This document shows positions 25,107-33,592 of a stretch of 64,000 nucleotides of DNA, piece after piece. The notes under the pieces are model-generated. The model was not told the origin of the DNA. It did not search any database and worked only from the letters and a program-made list of their open reading frames with translations. Each line of letters starts with the position of its first letter. Within the stretch, counting starts at the first letter, position 1. Both the position numbers and the translations under genes were made by a program. Origin of the DNA: Nitrospira sp. CR1.3 (GTDB lineage Bacteria; Nitrospirota; Nitrospiria; Nitrospirales; Nitrospiraceae); assembly GCA_014055525.1 (NCBI GenBank), contig WIAH01000006.1, positions 70,104-134,103 on the forward strand, given 5' to 3'.

Positions 25107-25427
25107 TCAGTATCGCGGGACAGTCCCATCAACCTGCGCCGACCATGCATCGATTCCTCCCACCAGATTTTTCACCTTCGTGAAGCCTTGTTGGAGGAGG
25201 AAATTCGTCGCATCGGCGCTTCTCATCCCGTGATGGCAAATTGCGATGATTTCGGACTCGCGATTCAGTCTCGCTAAGGATTGAGGAAGCGTTGCGAGCG
25301 GTATAAGCGTTGACCCACTCAGTTTGGCCAAATCATATTCCCATTGTTCCCGTACGTCCAACAACACCAATTGCTCTCCCTTGTCGAGGCGAAATTTCAG
25401 TTCCTTAGGTGTAATTGCGAAACTCAT
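25107..25427 (-). CDS. single-domain rhodanese-like protein
   Basis: A 106-residue cytoplasmic rhodanese domain. The active-site loop reads ICHHGMRSADAT, with the catalytic cysteine followed by a hydrophobic/basic loop like GlpE or PspE relatives. LLDVREQWEYDLAKLSGS and VKNLVGGIDAWS are standard. It may carry persulfide sulfur, but its donor and acceptor are unknown. It converges with the epimerase gene. Confidence 0.88.
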   Translation of the reverse strand: MSFAITPKELKFRLDKGEQLVLLDVREQWEYDLAKLSGSTLIPLATLPQSLARLNRESEIIAICHHGMRSADATNFLLQQGFTKVKNLVGGIDAWSAQVDGTVPRY

Positions 25428-25790
25428 TGATCAACCTCCATTCTTAAAAATGATCATAAGTGACCCTCCAAAATCCTGTCAACGAGCGACGTGCGGCAGG
25501 AAAGCCCCCGATTCCGAATCAATTAATTAATTATCTCACGATGGTAACGGTGCCGGATGACAATTTTTGTACATTCTTGTCACTATTTGTTCCTGTTTAG
25601 GCAGTGGGAATTCACCAGACTCTAGAGAACCGCAAATGAAGAGTCGCGGATCGATACTTGTAAGTAGCTGAATTAATTACGCTAATGAGTCATCCTTTAC
25701 GTAGTAGGCCCAGAAATTGCTTAAGCCTTAAGAGCAGGGAAGCGGGACCCTTGCCTCAAGGATCCTGGCTCTTGTATGGTTCCTGTCCTT
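25428..25790. other. 363-bp AT-richer spacer between rhodanese and cutA
   Basis: No open frame with a plausible product is present. The spacer contains the repeated unit AATTAATTAATT near 25520, a second GAATTAATTA near 25670, and the nested palindrome annotated separately. It must hold the promoters of two divergent genes, but I see no consensus pair I would defend. Confidence 0.5.
25558..25582. promoter_or_regulatory. nested palindrome, candidate operator
   Basis: The arms TGACAA (25558-25563) and TTGTCA (25577-25582) are perfect inverted repeats around a centre that contains the second palindrome TGTACA. Two-fold symmetry at both levels in a divergent promoter region suggests a binding site for a dimeric repressor or activator. 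The regulator is not known. Confidence 0.45.
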
Positions 25791-26123
25791 ATGGGAAAGA
25801 CGTCGAAAGGGGTCGTGATTGTGCTCACAACAGTCCCGAGTCGCCCTGTGGCAGTGAGAATCAGCGAGGCGTTGGTACGCAAGAATCTTGTGGGTTGCGC
25901 CACCATTCTGGCGAACGTTCGGTCGTTCTATAAGTGGGAAGGTAGAATGGAAAAGAGCCGTGAATTTCTGGTCATGCTGAAGACGACCGGTAGGCGTTAT
26001 TCCGCGTTAGAGAGGGCCATTAAGGCGATGCATCCTTACAGAGTCCCTGAGATCCTTTCCATACCAGTCAATCGTGGATACGCCCCATATCTTGGGTGGC
26101 TTTCAGGTGAAGTAGTCGATTAG
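25791..26123 (+). CDS. cutA: CutA1 divalent-ion tolerance protein
   Basis: From the ATG chosen here the product has 110 residues and covers the whole CutA1 fold: VVIVLTTVPSRPVAVRISEAL, the NLVGCATILANVRSFYKWEG core and the FLVMLKTTGRRYSALERAIK segment. CutA1 forms a trimeric ferredoxin-like barrel linked to copper tolerance and of uncertain biochemical role. An upstream in-frame ATG at 25776 would add five residues. Confidence 0.9.
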   Translation: MGKTSKGVVIVLTTVPSRPVAVRISEALVRKNLVGCATILANVRSFYKWEGRMEKSREFLVMLKTTGRRYSALERAIKAMHPYRVPEILSIPVNRGYAPYLGWLSGEVVD

Positions 26124-26164
26124 TTGTGGACAGGTGTTCCAGTATCACCACCAGAAGTGAGGGG

Positions 26165-26193
26165 TTGACCGAAGCAGCCTATCTAGGTACACT
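26165..26193 (+). promoter_or_regulatory. sigma-70 promoter for the M23 peptidase gene
   Basis: TTGACC and TACACT lie exactly 17 bp apart, 53 bp upstream of the peptidase start. A small hairpin CCCC-AAATTTA-GGGG (26223-26237) follows, and its right arm is the ribosome-binding site, so the site may be partly masked in the mRNA. Confidence 0.65.
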
Positions 26194-26245
26194 CGCAAGA
26201 CAGTCATAGGCGCGGAGGTCGCCCCCAAATTTAGGGGTGAAGATT

Positions 26246-27283
26246 ATGGGACAAGTGACAGGAACGGAAAATAGCGATGCCTACACGGTCGTGATCTTCC
26301 GCGGGTCAACGGCAAAACCGCTACGCTTTAGTTTTCCGCGGAAGTTTGTTCGTAAGCTATTGATAGTCTGTGGGATATTCATCATTGCCGACCTGCTGGT
26401 CCTCTCCCATTATGTGATAAGGACTGGAGAGGTATGGGAACTGTCCGCATTCCGGTCCGAGGCCATGAGTGCTCGCCAACAGACAGTCGCCTTTTCCACT
26501 GCCATCGACGATTTGAAGAAGCGACTCACGAGCATGAAGGAAGTCAACCAACGGCTTCGAGTCATGCTCGGTATAGAGACTCCTAAGACGGGAGATCTCG
26601 TCAATGGTCGAGGCGGTGAGGATGGGCCGATCCCTGAAGGGAATTTGATCCCTCCCTCTGGAGCCTCCAGAGGCGACAGCCAAAGCCAATCTCCGAATGC
26701 AGCCGAGGGCGCTCGAGCCGATGGCACGGTTGACCAAAGCAAGAACTCCTCTCTCTCCTCAGAGTTTGATGAACAGGAACTCATTGCAACGGTGAAACAA
26801 GGGATCGAATGGCTCTCTCGGGAAGCCAATGTGCAGGAACAGACCCTTCACGAACTCTCCTTGGCTGCGGAACAGAAATCTTCCCGCTGGGCGGCGACTC
26901 CTTCAATTTGGCCGGTCAAGGGATGGGTAACCTCAGGGTTCGGACCCAGGGTCTCTCCTTTCACAGAAAAGCCGGCTTGGCACGACGGACTGGATATCGG
27001 CGCTGCTGCCAACGCGCCGGTCCAGGCTCCGGCGCAAGGTCGCGTGACGACGGTTGGTTTTGATCCCAAACTGGGCAACATTGTAAAGCTGGACCATGGA
27101 TTCGGCATTGAGACCCTCTATGGCCACCTCGCCAAGGCTCTCGTCAAGGAAGGTCAACGCGTGAGGAGGGGTGATGTCGTGGGCTTGATTGGTAGCACCG
27201 GGTTAGCCACAGGCCCTCATCTCCATTACATGGTGAAAGTAAACGGTCAGACTTTCGACCCGACGAAGTATATTCTCGACTAG
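26246..27283 (+). CDS. membrane-anchored M23 (LytM) family peptidase
   Basis: A 345-residue protein with one N-terminal membrane helix (about 35-55, LLIVCGIFIIADLLVLSHYV), a periplasmic coiled-coil and low-complexity linker, and a C-terminal LytM domain. The zinc ligands are in WHDGLDIG (H and D) and HLHY. The intact site suggests an active peptidoglycan endopeptidase; in some relatives such proteins act as activators of amidases. It has its own promoter and a strong terminator. Confidence 0.87.
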   Translation: MGQVTGTENSDAYTVVIFRGSTAKPLRFSFPRKFVRKLLIVCGIFIIADLLVLSHYVIRTGEVWELSAFRSEAMSARQQTVAFSTAIDDLKKRLTSMKEVNQRLRVMLGIETPKTGDLVNGRGGEDGPIPEGNLIPPSGASRGDSQSQSPNAAEGARADGTVDQSKNSSLSSEFDEQELIATVKQGIEWLSREANVQEQTLHELSLAAEQKSSRWAATPSIWPVKGWVTSGFGPRVSPFTEKPAWHDGLDIGAAANAPVQAPAQGRVTTVGFDPKLGNIVKLDHGFGIETLYGHLAKALVKEGQRVRRGDVVGLIGSTGLATGPHLHYMVKVNGQTFDPTKYILD

Positions 27284-27306
27284 TATAGGCTGCTGTTTTT
27301 CACAAA

Positions 27307-27352
27307 GAGCGCGCTGCGAATTGTCTCATCGTTCGTAGCGCGCTCGTTTTTT
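27307..27352 (+). terminator. Rho-independent terminator after the M23 peptidase gene
   Basis: GAGCGCGCTGCGAA and TTCGTAGCGCGCTC form a 14-bp stem with one mismatch around an 11-nt loop, followed by GTTTTTT. A classical intrinsic terminator that separates the gene from fhs. Confidence 0.9.
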
Positions 27353-27386
27353 GTGGACGCACCGCTTTGGGAAAACGTGCCTGTGC

Positions 27387-27392
27387 TATACT
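27387..27392 (+). promoter_or_regulatory. extended -10 element for fhs
   Basis: TATACT is preceded by TG and one base (TGCTATACT), an extended -10, 39 bp upstream of the fhs start. No well-spaced -35 is present (TTGGGA is only 14 bp away), which fits an extended -10 promoter. Confidence 0.45.
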
Positions 27393-27430
27393 CCCCCGCT
27401 GCCTGGTAATGGCCGTTTCCGATCAATCGT

Positions 27431-29113
27431 ATGACAGATCTTGATATCGCTAGGTCGGTCAAGCCTCTACCGATCCAAGAGATCAGCAAACAACTCGGTC
27501 TTTCTCCTGACGAGGTCTATCCCTACGGGAGACATAAAGGGAAAGTGTCCTTAGCCGCATTGGAAAGGCTCAAGAGCAAACCCCAGGGCCGGTACGTTCT
27601 TGTTACAGCGATCAATCCGACTCCTCTAGGAGAGGGAAAGACCACAACGTCTATCGGATTATCCATGGGGTTATGCCGCCTCGGCCATCGGGCAGTTGTC
27701 ACCCTCCGGCAGCCTTCATTGGGCCCTGTATTCGGTGTGAAAGGTGGCGGAACAGGGGGAGGTCACGCGCAGGTGATCCCGATGGAGGAAATCAACCTCC
27801 ATCTCACCGGCGATGCGCACGCCGTCTCGACCGCACACAATCTCTTGTCGGCTTTCGTCGACAATCATGTATTTCACGGGAATCCACTCGAACTTGATCC
27901 TGCAAGAATCTCCTGGCCCCGCACAGTGGGTATCAGTGATCGGGCTCTGAGGGAGGTGGCGCTTGGAGAAGGGACGGGTAATCGAAGAAGTCAGTTTGTC
28001 ATTTCTGAAGCTTCCGAAGTCATGGCTATCTTGGCGCTGGCATCCGGCCAGACCGACCTTCGGTATCGGCTCGGTCAGATAATTGTCGGATTGACGACAA
28101 CTGGAAGGCCGATCCGTGCCAAAGACCTGAACTGTGTCGGGTCCATGGCGGTCCTTCTTAAGGAAGCGCTGTTACCGAATGTGGTCCAAACATTGGAAGG
28201 GTCCCCGGCATTTGTCCATACGGGTCCGTTCGGAAACATCGCTCACGGAAACTGTTCCATCCTTGCTGATGCGATAGCCATCCGTTGCGCCGATTATGTG
28301 GTGACTGAAGCCGGCTTTGGAAGCGATCTTGGCGCAGAGAAGTTTTTCAACATCAAATGCCGTGTCTCCGGATTGAAGCCTGCGGCGGCGGTTGTCGTGG
28401 CCACGTTGCGCGCGCTCAAGCTTCATGGTGGAGGAGGCCCCGTCAAGGCGGGGATGCCTCTTCCGTCCACTCTGACGGAGCTCAACCAGGACGCTCTCGA
28501 GAAAGGATTTGCCAACTTGGAGCAGCACATCGCGAATGTGAAGGCCCACGGCGTTCCCGTCGTTGTGGCCGTCAATGCGTTCAAGGGTGATTCTGCTCGG
28601 GAGCTTGAATGGGTTCGGGATCAGGCGAAGAAGGTTGGAGCAGCCGAGGCGGCTGTCTCAACTCACTGGGCGGACGGAGGCAAGGGTTCGGAAGACTTGG
28701 CCCGCGCGGTGCTGCATGCGGCTTCGCAAAATTCTTCCTTCTCCCACTTATACGACTTGGCCTGGCCGATCAAGAAAAAGATCGAGACAATCGCAGCCAG
28801 GATGTACGGCGCAGGAGCTGTTTCCTATGATGGCGCAGCGGAGCAACAACTTGATGTCGCCCAGCAGTTAGGATATGGTCAGCTTCCCATCTGCATGGCC
28901 AAGACGCCGCTTTCCTTGTCACACGACCCAGCGGCGAAGGGGCGTCCGACCGGTTTTACGTTGCCGGTCAAGGAGGTCCGGCTTCTCGCCGGAGCGGGGT
29001 TTCTCACCGCCGTCTGTTCGGGGATTCAGCTCATGCCCGGATTGCCGAAGAAGCCGGCGGGTGAACGGATCGATATCGATGGTCGGACCGGAGATATCGT
29101 CGGGTTGTCGTAG
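27431..29113 (+). CDS. fhs: formate-tetrahydrofolate ligase
   Basis: The enzyme uses ATP to join formate to tetrahydrofolate, giving 10-formyl-THF for C1 metabolism. The 560 residues include the nucleotide-binding loop TPLGEGKTT at 64-72, GGGTGGGHAQVIPMEEINLH, and the C-terminal GFTLPVKEVRLLAGAGFL and ITGDI-like GRTGDIVGLS end. The length is full. The neighbouring folate gene folD is not in the window. It converges with hflC with only 6 bp between stops. Confidence 0.97.
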   Translation: MTDLDIARSVKPLPIQEISKQLGLSPDEVYPYGRHKGKVSLAALERLKSKPQGRYVLVTAINPTPLGEGKTTTSIGLSMGLCRLGHRAVVTLRQPSLGPVFGVKGGGTGGGHAQVIPMEEINLHLTGDAHAVSTAHNLLSAFVDNHVFHGNPLELDPARISWPRTVGISDRALREVALGEGTGNRRSQFVISEASEVMAILALASGQTDLRYRLGQIIVGLTTTGRPIRAKDLNCVGSMAVLLKEALLPNVVQTLEGSPAFVHTGPFGNIAHGNCSILADAIAIRCADYVVTEAGFGSDLGAEKFFNIKCRVSGLKPAAAVVVATLRALKLHGGGGPVKAGMPLPSTLTELNQDALEKGFANLEQHIANVKAHGVPVVVAVNAFKGDSARELEWVRDQAKKVGAAEAAVSTHWADGGKGSEDLARAVLHAASQNSSFSHLYDLAWPIKKKIETIAARMYGAGAVSYDGAAEQQLDVAQQLGYGQLPICMAKTPLSLSHDPAAKGRPTGFTLPVKEVRLLAGAGFLTAVCSGIQLMPGLPKKPAGERIDIDGRTGDIVGLS

Positions 29114-29119
29114 GAACCG

Positions 29120-29980
29120 TTACCGCTGTTTGAGGTAATGGAAGAACTCTGAGTCAGGGCTCATGATTACCATGGACTTCTCGTCGAACGATTTCTTGTA
29201 CGCTTCCATCGATCGTGTGAAGTCGAAGAATTTGGGATCTTGCCGGTACGCATCGGCGTACGTCCGAAACGCCTTGGCGTCTCCTGCGCCGCGAACCTCC
29301 TCAGACTCCTTGTAAGCTTGAGCGAGCAGAATTTCCTTGTCTTTCTCGGCTTCTGACCGAATCTTCTGAGCTTCTTCCGCCCCTTCCGCGCGGTACTGCT
29401 TCGCCTGCTGCTCCCGTTCCGCCTGCATGCGTTGAAACACCGTCTTCTCATTCTCTTGAGGAAGATCTGCGCGCTTGATACGCACATCCTGAATCGCTAT
29501 TCCGTAGGCCGACGCTTTTTCATTCGCGCGCTGCGTCACAACTTTCATGAGTTCCGCCCGGGTGGTCGAAACGATCTCCGAGAGGTCATGACGGCCAAGT
29601 TCGACTCGAAGTTCCGAGTAGATAATGTCATGGAGTCGTTGCAACGCCCCTCGCTGGCTCTGAAAATTCTGATAGACCTTCAGCGGATCGATGATGAGCC
29701 ATTTGGCGAAATTGTCCAGCAGCAGAGTTTTCTTGTCCTGCGTGATGACATCCTGAGCGTCGGAATCATAGTCCAGGAGCCGCTTGTCGAAGTAGGTGAC
29801 TTCTTGCGCGAAGGGCACCTTCACGTATAGGCCGGGGTCCGTGACGGTGCGTACCGGCTTGCCTAATTGCACGACGATCGCAGTCTGAGTCACATCGACG
29901 ACAAACAACGGCGAGGCGCCTAAGACAAACAATAGGAGCAACACCGCGAGCAGCGCGATGGTGAGGCCCTGTTTGGTCAT
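29120..29980 (-). CDS. hflC: HflC, SPFH-domain protease modulator
   Basis: A 286-residue protein with an N-terminal membrane helix (LTIALLAVLLLLFVLGASPLF) and an SPFH/band-7 domain, then a charged helix (MQAEREQQAKQYRAEGAEEA). With HflK it forms the large cage around the membrane protease FtsH. The start overlaps the end of hflK by 4 nt. Confidence 0.94.
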   Translation of the reverse strand: MTKQGLTIALLAVLLLLFVLGASPLFVVDVTQTAIVVQLGKPVRTVTDPGLYVKVPFAQEVTYFDKRLLDYDSDAQDVITQDKKTLLLDNFAKWLIIDPLKVYQNFQSQRGALQRLHDIIYSELRVELGRHDLSEIVSTTRAELMKVVTQRANEKASAYGIAIQDVRIKRADLPQENEKTVFQRMQAEREQQAKQYRAEGAEEAQKIRSEAEKDKEILLAQAYKESEEVRGAGDAKAFRTYADAYRQDPKFFDFTRSMEAYKKSFDEKSMVIMSPDSEFFHYLKQR

Positions 29981-31011
29981 GGTCTGCCTCCTTCCGCCGA
30001 CGAAGGGGCTTTCTTGGATGGGCGATCGAGCGGCAAGTAGGGGAGCATCCGCTCGCCGGCTTTGCCGTCGATGATGATTTTTTCCATTTTGGGAAGAATT
30101 TCTTCCATTGTTTCGATGTAGATGCGTTTGCTGATCGTATCTTTGGCTTGATTGTATTCTTTCAACGTGGCGAGAAAGCGGTTGGCCTCACCCTGGGCTC
30201 GATTCAAGCGAGCCTGCGCATACCCCTTGGCCTGATTGACCATTTGCGCAGCTTCGCCCTTGGCTTTCGGTAGAATGTCGTTCCGATAGCCGATCGCTTG
30301 GTTGATGAGCTTCTCCCGATCCTCCTTGGCGTTGGTCACGTCCTTAAACGCCGCCGCGACCGCTTCTGGGGGATCGACGTCTTGCAATTGCACCGCGGCA
30401 ATCTGGACACCGGCCTGGTACTGATCCAGAATTCTTTGAAGCAGATCCTGGGTATCCTGCTGGATCTGAGCTTTGCCCGTCGTCAACGCTTCATCGATTT
30501 TGCTCTTGCCGATGACCTCCCGCATCGAGGCTTCGGCAGCCTTGCCGATCGTGTCGTGGATGTCGGCGACGCTGAAGAGGTAATTGGCGGATTCCTTGAT
30601 CTTGTATTGCACGATAAACTCGATGGCGAGAATATTCATGTCACCCGTCAGCATCAACGCTTCCTGGGGGATCATCTGCTGCCGCGCTTGCCGATCGGTG
30701 CGAAAGCCGATTTCGACGCGGTGTAGCTTGGCGACCTTCGGCTGGAGCACCGTTTCGACGACGGGAATCTTCAGGTGAGGTCCCGGCCCCAGTGTCCGGA
30801 CGGGGATGCCGAATCGTTTCACAACGCCCTCTTCGTCCGGCGAGACAATGAAGGCGCTTTGCCAGACCAGGAAGATCAGGACGCCTGCAAGGAGAATGTT
30901 TCGAAACCCGCTTGAGGGGAGGAAATTCTTGAACTGCGATTGCGCCTGCCTGAGGGCATCCTCAAGCGGGTCGCTTTTCTTGCTCCAAGGATCTTTGGGG
31001 TCCCAAACCAT
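29977..31011 (-). CDS. hflK: HflK, SPFH-domain protease modulator
   Basis: A 344-residue protein with the characteristic N-terminal WDPKDPWSKK segment, one membrane helix (about 38-55), and an SPFH domain (SPDEEGVVKRFGI, then QDVDPPEAVAAAFKDV) followed by a coiled coil with KGYAQARLNRAQGEANRF. It partners HflC. The first gene of a two-gene operon. Confidence 0.94.
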   Translation of the reverse strand: MVWDPKDPWSKKSDPLEDALRQAQSQFKNFLPSSGFRNILLAGVLIFLVWQSAFIVSPDEEGVVKRFGIPVRTLGPGPHLKIPVVETVLQPKVAKLHRVEIGFRTDRQARQQMIPQEALMLTGDMNILAIEFIVQYKIKESANYLFSVADIHDTIGKAAEASMREVIGKSKIDEALTTGKAQIQQDTQDLLQRILDQYQAGVQIAAVQLQDVDPPEAVAAAFKDVTNAKEDREKLINQAIGYRNDILPKAKGEAAQMVNQAKGYAQARLNRAQGEANRFLATLKEYNQAKDTISKRIYIETMEEILPKMEKIIIDGKAGERMLPYLPLDRPSKKAPSSAEGGRP

Positions 31012-31104
31012 GCGGAGTATTCAGCCGAAGCTCACTGTGATCGCAACGTGCGGGAGACACCTTAGCAGACTGCTATAGCCGGAGCAAGATACCGTGGGCG
31101 ACCC

Positions 31105-32214
31105 TCACTCGTTGATCGCCCCGCCGCAGGACGAGCCGGATCCGGCCGTGCAACCGTAACAATGATTGCGTGTCACGATCTGGCGACGGTGGAACCGCGC
31201 CGGATCAAAGTCTCGGATATGAGACGGGGCACCGTGGCCCACAGGCAGATCCAGCATTTGATTGAAATCACAATCGTACAGCGTTCCATCCCATCCGACC
31301 GATAGCGTGTACCGGCACATGACGTTGGTTGCAGCGACGGGATTGAAGGCGTTCGCCAGCCGTTCCATGTATCCGTCATAGTTGCCGCTCTCCACGAGAA
31401 ACTCCAGGAACCGGCTGATCGGCATATTGGTAATGGTGTAGAGATGGTTGAACTCGACCCCGTGGCGGCTCCTGAGTTCCCGCCGAAACTGGCTTTCGAT
31501 CGCCGCTTGCTTAGGCGGCAGGAACGCGCCGACGGGATTGCAGACCAGATTCAAGATGAGTCCGCTGTCCGGCCGCCCATATCCGAGGCTGTTCAGCAAT
31601 CGGAGTGCTCCGATGGATTTCTCGAAGATTCCGCCTCCCCGCTGTGCGTCGGTCTGCCCGGCCCGATAATAGGGAAGCGACGCCACAATCTCGACCCGAT
31701 GTCTGGCAAGAAAATTCGCCAAGTCCGCTTGCGACGGCAGAAGAAGGACGGACAAATTGCATCGATCCATGACATGCCGTCCCTGTGCGCGGCTTTGTTC
31801 GACCAGCCAGCGAAAATTCTCATTCAGCTCCGGGGCGCCCCCGGTGATGTCCACCGTAGGGATATCGGTCATCGCCAAGGCTTGAATGCAAAGTTCGGCG
31901 GTTTCGCGGGACATGCTCTCTGTCCGGTCCGGTCCCGCATCAACGTGGCAATGCCGGCAGGTTTGGTTGCACAATTTTCCTACGTTCAATTGAAAAACCG
32001 TGATGCCGTTGGCGTAGAGCGGGAAGAGGCCGGCACGTTCGAGTCGCTCCTCAAAGGGAAGACAGCTCTGCGCTTCAGCGAGCAACTTCAGTTGCTCACT
32101 GGAGGAGGAGAGAGGACTGTTCCGGCCTATCAAGGTCAGCGCCATGGGTAGTGACCTAACGGGCGCAGCCAGGCAAGGTCGGGACCGAGAAATATCATCA
32201 GCAGCAGCCTCCAT
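31105..32214 (-). CDS. arsS: arsenosugar biosynthesis radical SAM protein ArsS
   Basis: A radical SAM protein of the ArsS/DUF3641 family. The cluster ligands are C82, C86 and C89 (CNQTCRHCH), and the C-terminal DUF3641 part has extra cysteines in CYGCTAGSGSSCGG. ArsS transfers the 5'-deoxyadenosyl group to methylated arsenic in arsenosugar synthesis. The start is uncertain: the longest frame overlaps arsM by 17 nt, while the internal ATG at 32145 begins closer to the conserved part. Coupling with arsM is supported by the overlap. Confidence 0.88.
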   Translation of the reverse strand: MEAAADDISRSRPCLAAPVRSLPMALTLIGRNSPLSSSSEQLKLLAEAQSCLPFEERLERAGLFPLYANGITVFQLNVGKLCNQTCRHCHVDAGPDRTESMSRETAELCIQALAMTDIPTVDITGGAPELNENFRWLVEQSRAQGRHVMDRCNLSVLLLPSQADLANFLARHRVEIVASLPYYRAGQTDAQRGGGIFEKSIGALRLLNSLGYGRPDSGLILNLVCNPVGAFLPPKQAAIESQFRRELRSRHGVEFNHLYTITNMPISRFLEFLVESGNYDGYMERLANAFNPVAATNVMCRYTLSVGWDGTLYDCDFNQMLDLPVGHGAPSHIRDFDPARFHRRQIVTRNHCYGCTAGSGSSCGGAINE

Positions 32215-33439
32215 CGGGAGAACAGGTCACAGCTTCTCCGCGCATAGCCGGGCCGGCGCGGTTGATGACTGCGAAGTTCTCGGCATAGCCGGCTGTTTCA
32301 AGAACAGTCAATGTCTTTGAGCAGATCTCCATCGGTTCACCACGCCGATAGACGTGGTGATCGTCATCGGCAACTTCGCGAAACGGCCCGGCGAGCAGGG
32401 CAAAATGTCCGCGCCACACACAGGGAGCTTGGGCCGGCAAGATCGTGGCCCAGCGAGGGTCTCCACGATCAAGCCAGAGCGGCTCGAATGACAACACAAA
32501 ATAGGGAGCAAGAGGAGGCTGAGAGAGCAGTGAGACCGTTTCGGGCCCGATCGGTTGAGGAATGCCGCGTCGGTACTCCATCCCGTGCTCGTCGATTGCC
32601 CGGCTGAACGGCCCGCGAAGCGTCGCGTAGCGAACGGCCGGAATGCTATCGACCACGGGCAATTTGTAACCGGTTAACGTCACCGAAAAGAAGTGAACAC
32701 CGTCAATCGCCTGCCAAGGAGAAAATTTACTCAGGTGAATAGCGGAGAACCCTGCCTCCGCAAGTCCCGCGAAGTAGGCCGTGAGCGTCAACGCGCCTGA
32801 GAGGCAGTCGCCCCACTTTTCGACATTATGAACCAAGTACTGCGGCACCGGTTGATCCGACACGATATCCGAAATCGTAAAGCGCCCCCCCGGTTTGGCT
32901 ACGCGAAACATTTCTTGGAACACCCTGCGCTTGTCCGGGGCGAGATTGATCACGCAATTGGAAATGATGAGGTCGATGACGCCATCGCTCAGTGGTATCG
33001 CATCCGCCATGCCCTTTCGAAACTCCACGTTAGACGTTGGGTAGCCGAGGTTGGCCGCGACGATCGGGGCGTTTGTCCGGGCGATCTCCAGCATGGTGTC
33101 GGTCATATCGATTCCGATGACATGTCCCGAAGGACCGACCAGCCGGGAGGCTTCAAAGCAGTCAATACCCCCTCCTGAGCCGATATCCAGGACGGTCTCA
33201 CCCGGGCTGACGGTGTTCAACCCGGCTGGCGTCCCGCAGCCATAGGAAATCTTGACCACCTCTTCCGGGATGAAACTGAGCAGTTCGCTCACGTTGTAGC
33301 TTGTCGGGCAGCACATCTGCTCGCCCGTGGCGGCCGCTCTGGCGTACCGATCACTGACTTTCCCGGGGATGTCTTCTATCGGCATAGCCTCCTCGCGGTC
33401 GTGGCAATAATGAAGACTCATCCATGTATCAAGAGACAC
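32198..33439 (-). CDS. arsM: arsenosugar biosynthesis arsenite methyltransferase ArsM
   Basis: A SAM-dependent methyltransferase. Numbered from the GTG at the 5' end, VLDIGSGGGID (83-93) binds SAM, and the As(III)-binding cysteines expected for ArsM are present: the CC pair 43/44, C162 in SNCVINL and C212 in KWGDCLSG. A long C-terminal extension (about 260-413) ends in CSPDGGCC, as in the variants paired with ArsS. A second possible start is 33385. Two palindromes upstream are candidate operators. No arsR, arsenate reductase or arsenite pump is nearby. Confidence 0.9.
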   Translation of the reverse strand: MSLDTWMSLHYCHDREEAMPIEDIPGKVSDRYARAAATGEQMCCPTSYNVSELLSFIPEEVVKISYGCGTPAGLNTVSPGETVLDIGSGGGIDCFEASRLVGPSGHVIGIDMTDTMLEIARTNAPIVAANLGYPTSNVEFRKGMADAIPLSDGVIDLIISNCVINLAPDKRRVFQEMFRVAKPGGRFTISDIVSDQPVPQYLVHNVEKWGDCLSGALTLTAYFAGLAEAGFSAIHLSKFSPWQAIDGVHFFSVTLTGYKLPVVDSIPAVRYATLRGPFSRAIDEHGMEYRRGIPQPIGPETVSLLSQPPLAPYFVLSFEPLWLDRGDPRWATILPAQAPCVWRGHFALLAGPFREVADDDHHVYRRGEPMEICSKTLTVLETAGYAENFAVINRAGPAMRGEAVTCSPDGGCC

Positions 33440-33450
33440 GGGAGAAGGTC

Positions 33451-33467
33451 AACATCATGATGATGTT
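33451..33467. promoter_or_regulatory. candidate operator upstream of arsM
   Basis: AACATCAT-G-ATGATGTT is a perfect 8-bp inverted repeat with a 1-nt centre, 12 bp upstream of the outer arsM start. Size and symmetry fit a dimeric winged-helix repressor such as ArsR/SmtB, but no such gene is in the window. Confidence 0.45.
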
Positions 33468-33500
33468 CTCGATAGTCGCCGGGTTAGCCAAGGCCTGATG

Positions 33501-33512
33501 TGTGTCGACACA
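33501..33512. promoter_or_regulatory. 12-bp perfect palindrome upstream of arsM
   Basis: TGTGTCGACACA reads the same on both strands and lies 33 bp beyond the larger palindrome, between arsM and the cytochrome P460 gene. It may be a second operator or chance. Confidence 0.25.
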
Positions 33513-33592
33513 GCCGTGATGTTCTTACGGAAAGAAAATGAAGGAGAGTGGCGGGGGCAGCTGCGTGAGCCGCCCCTGCAGCGGAGTCAAAA

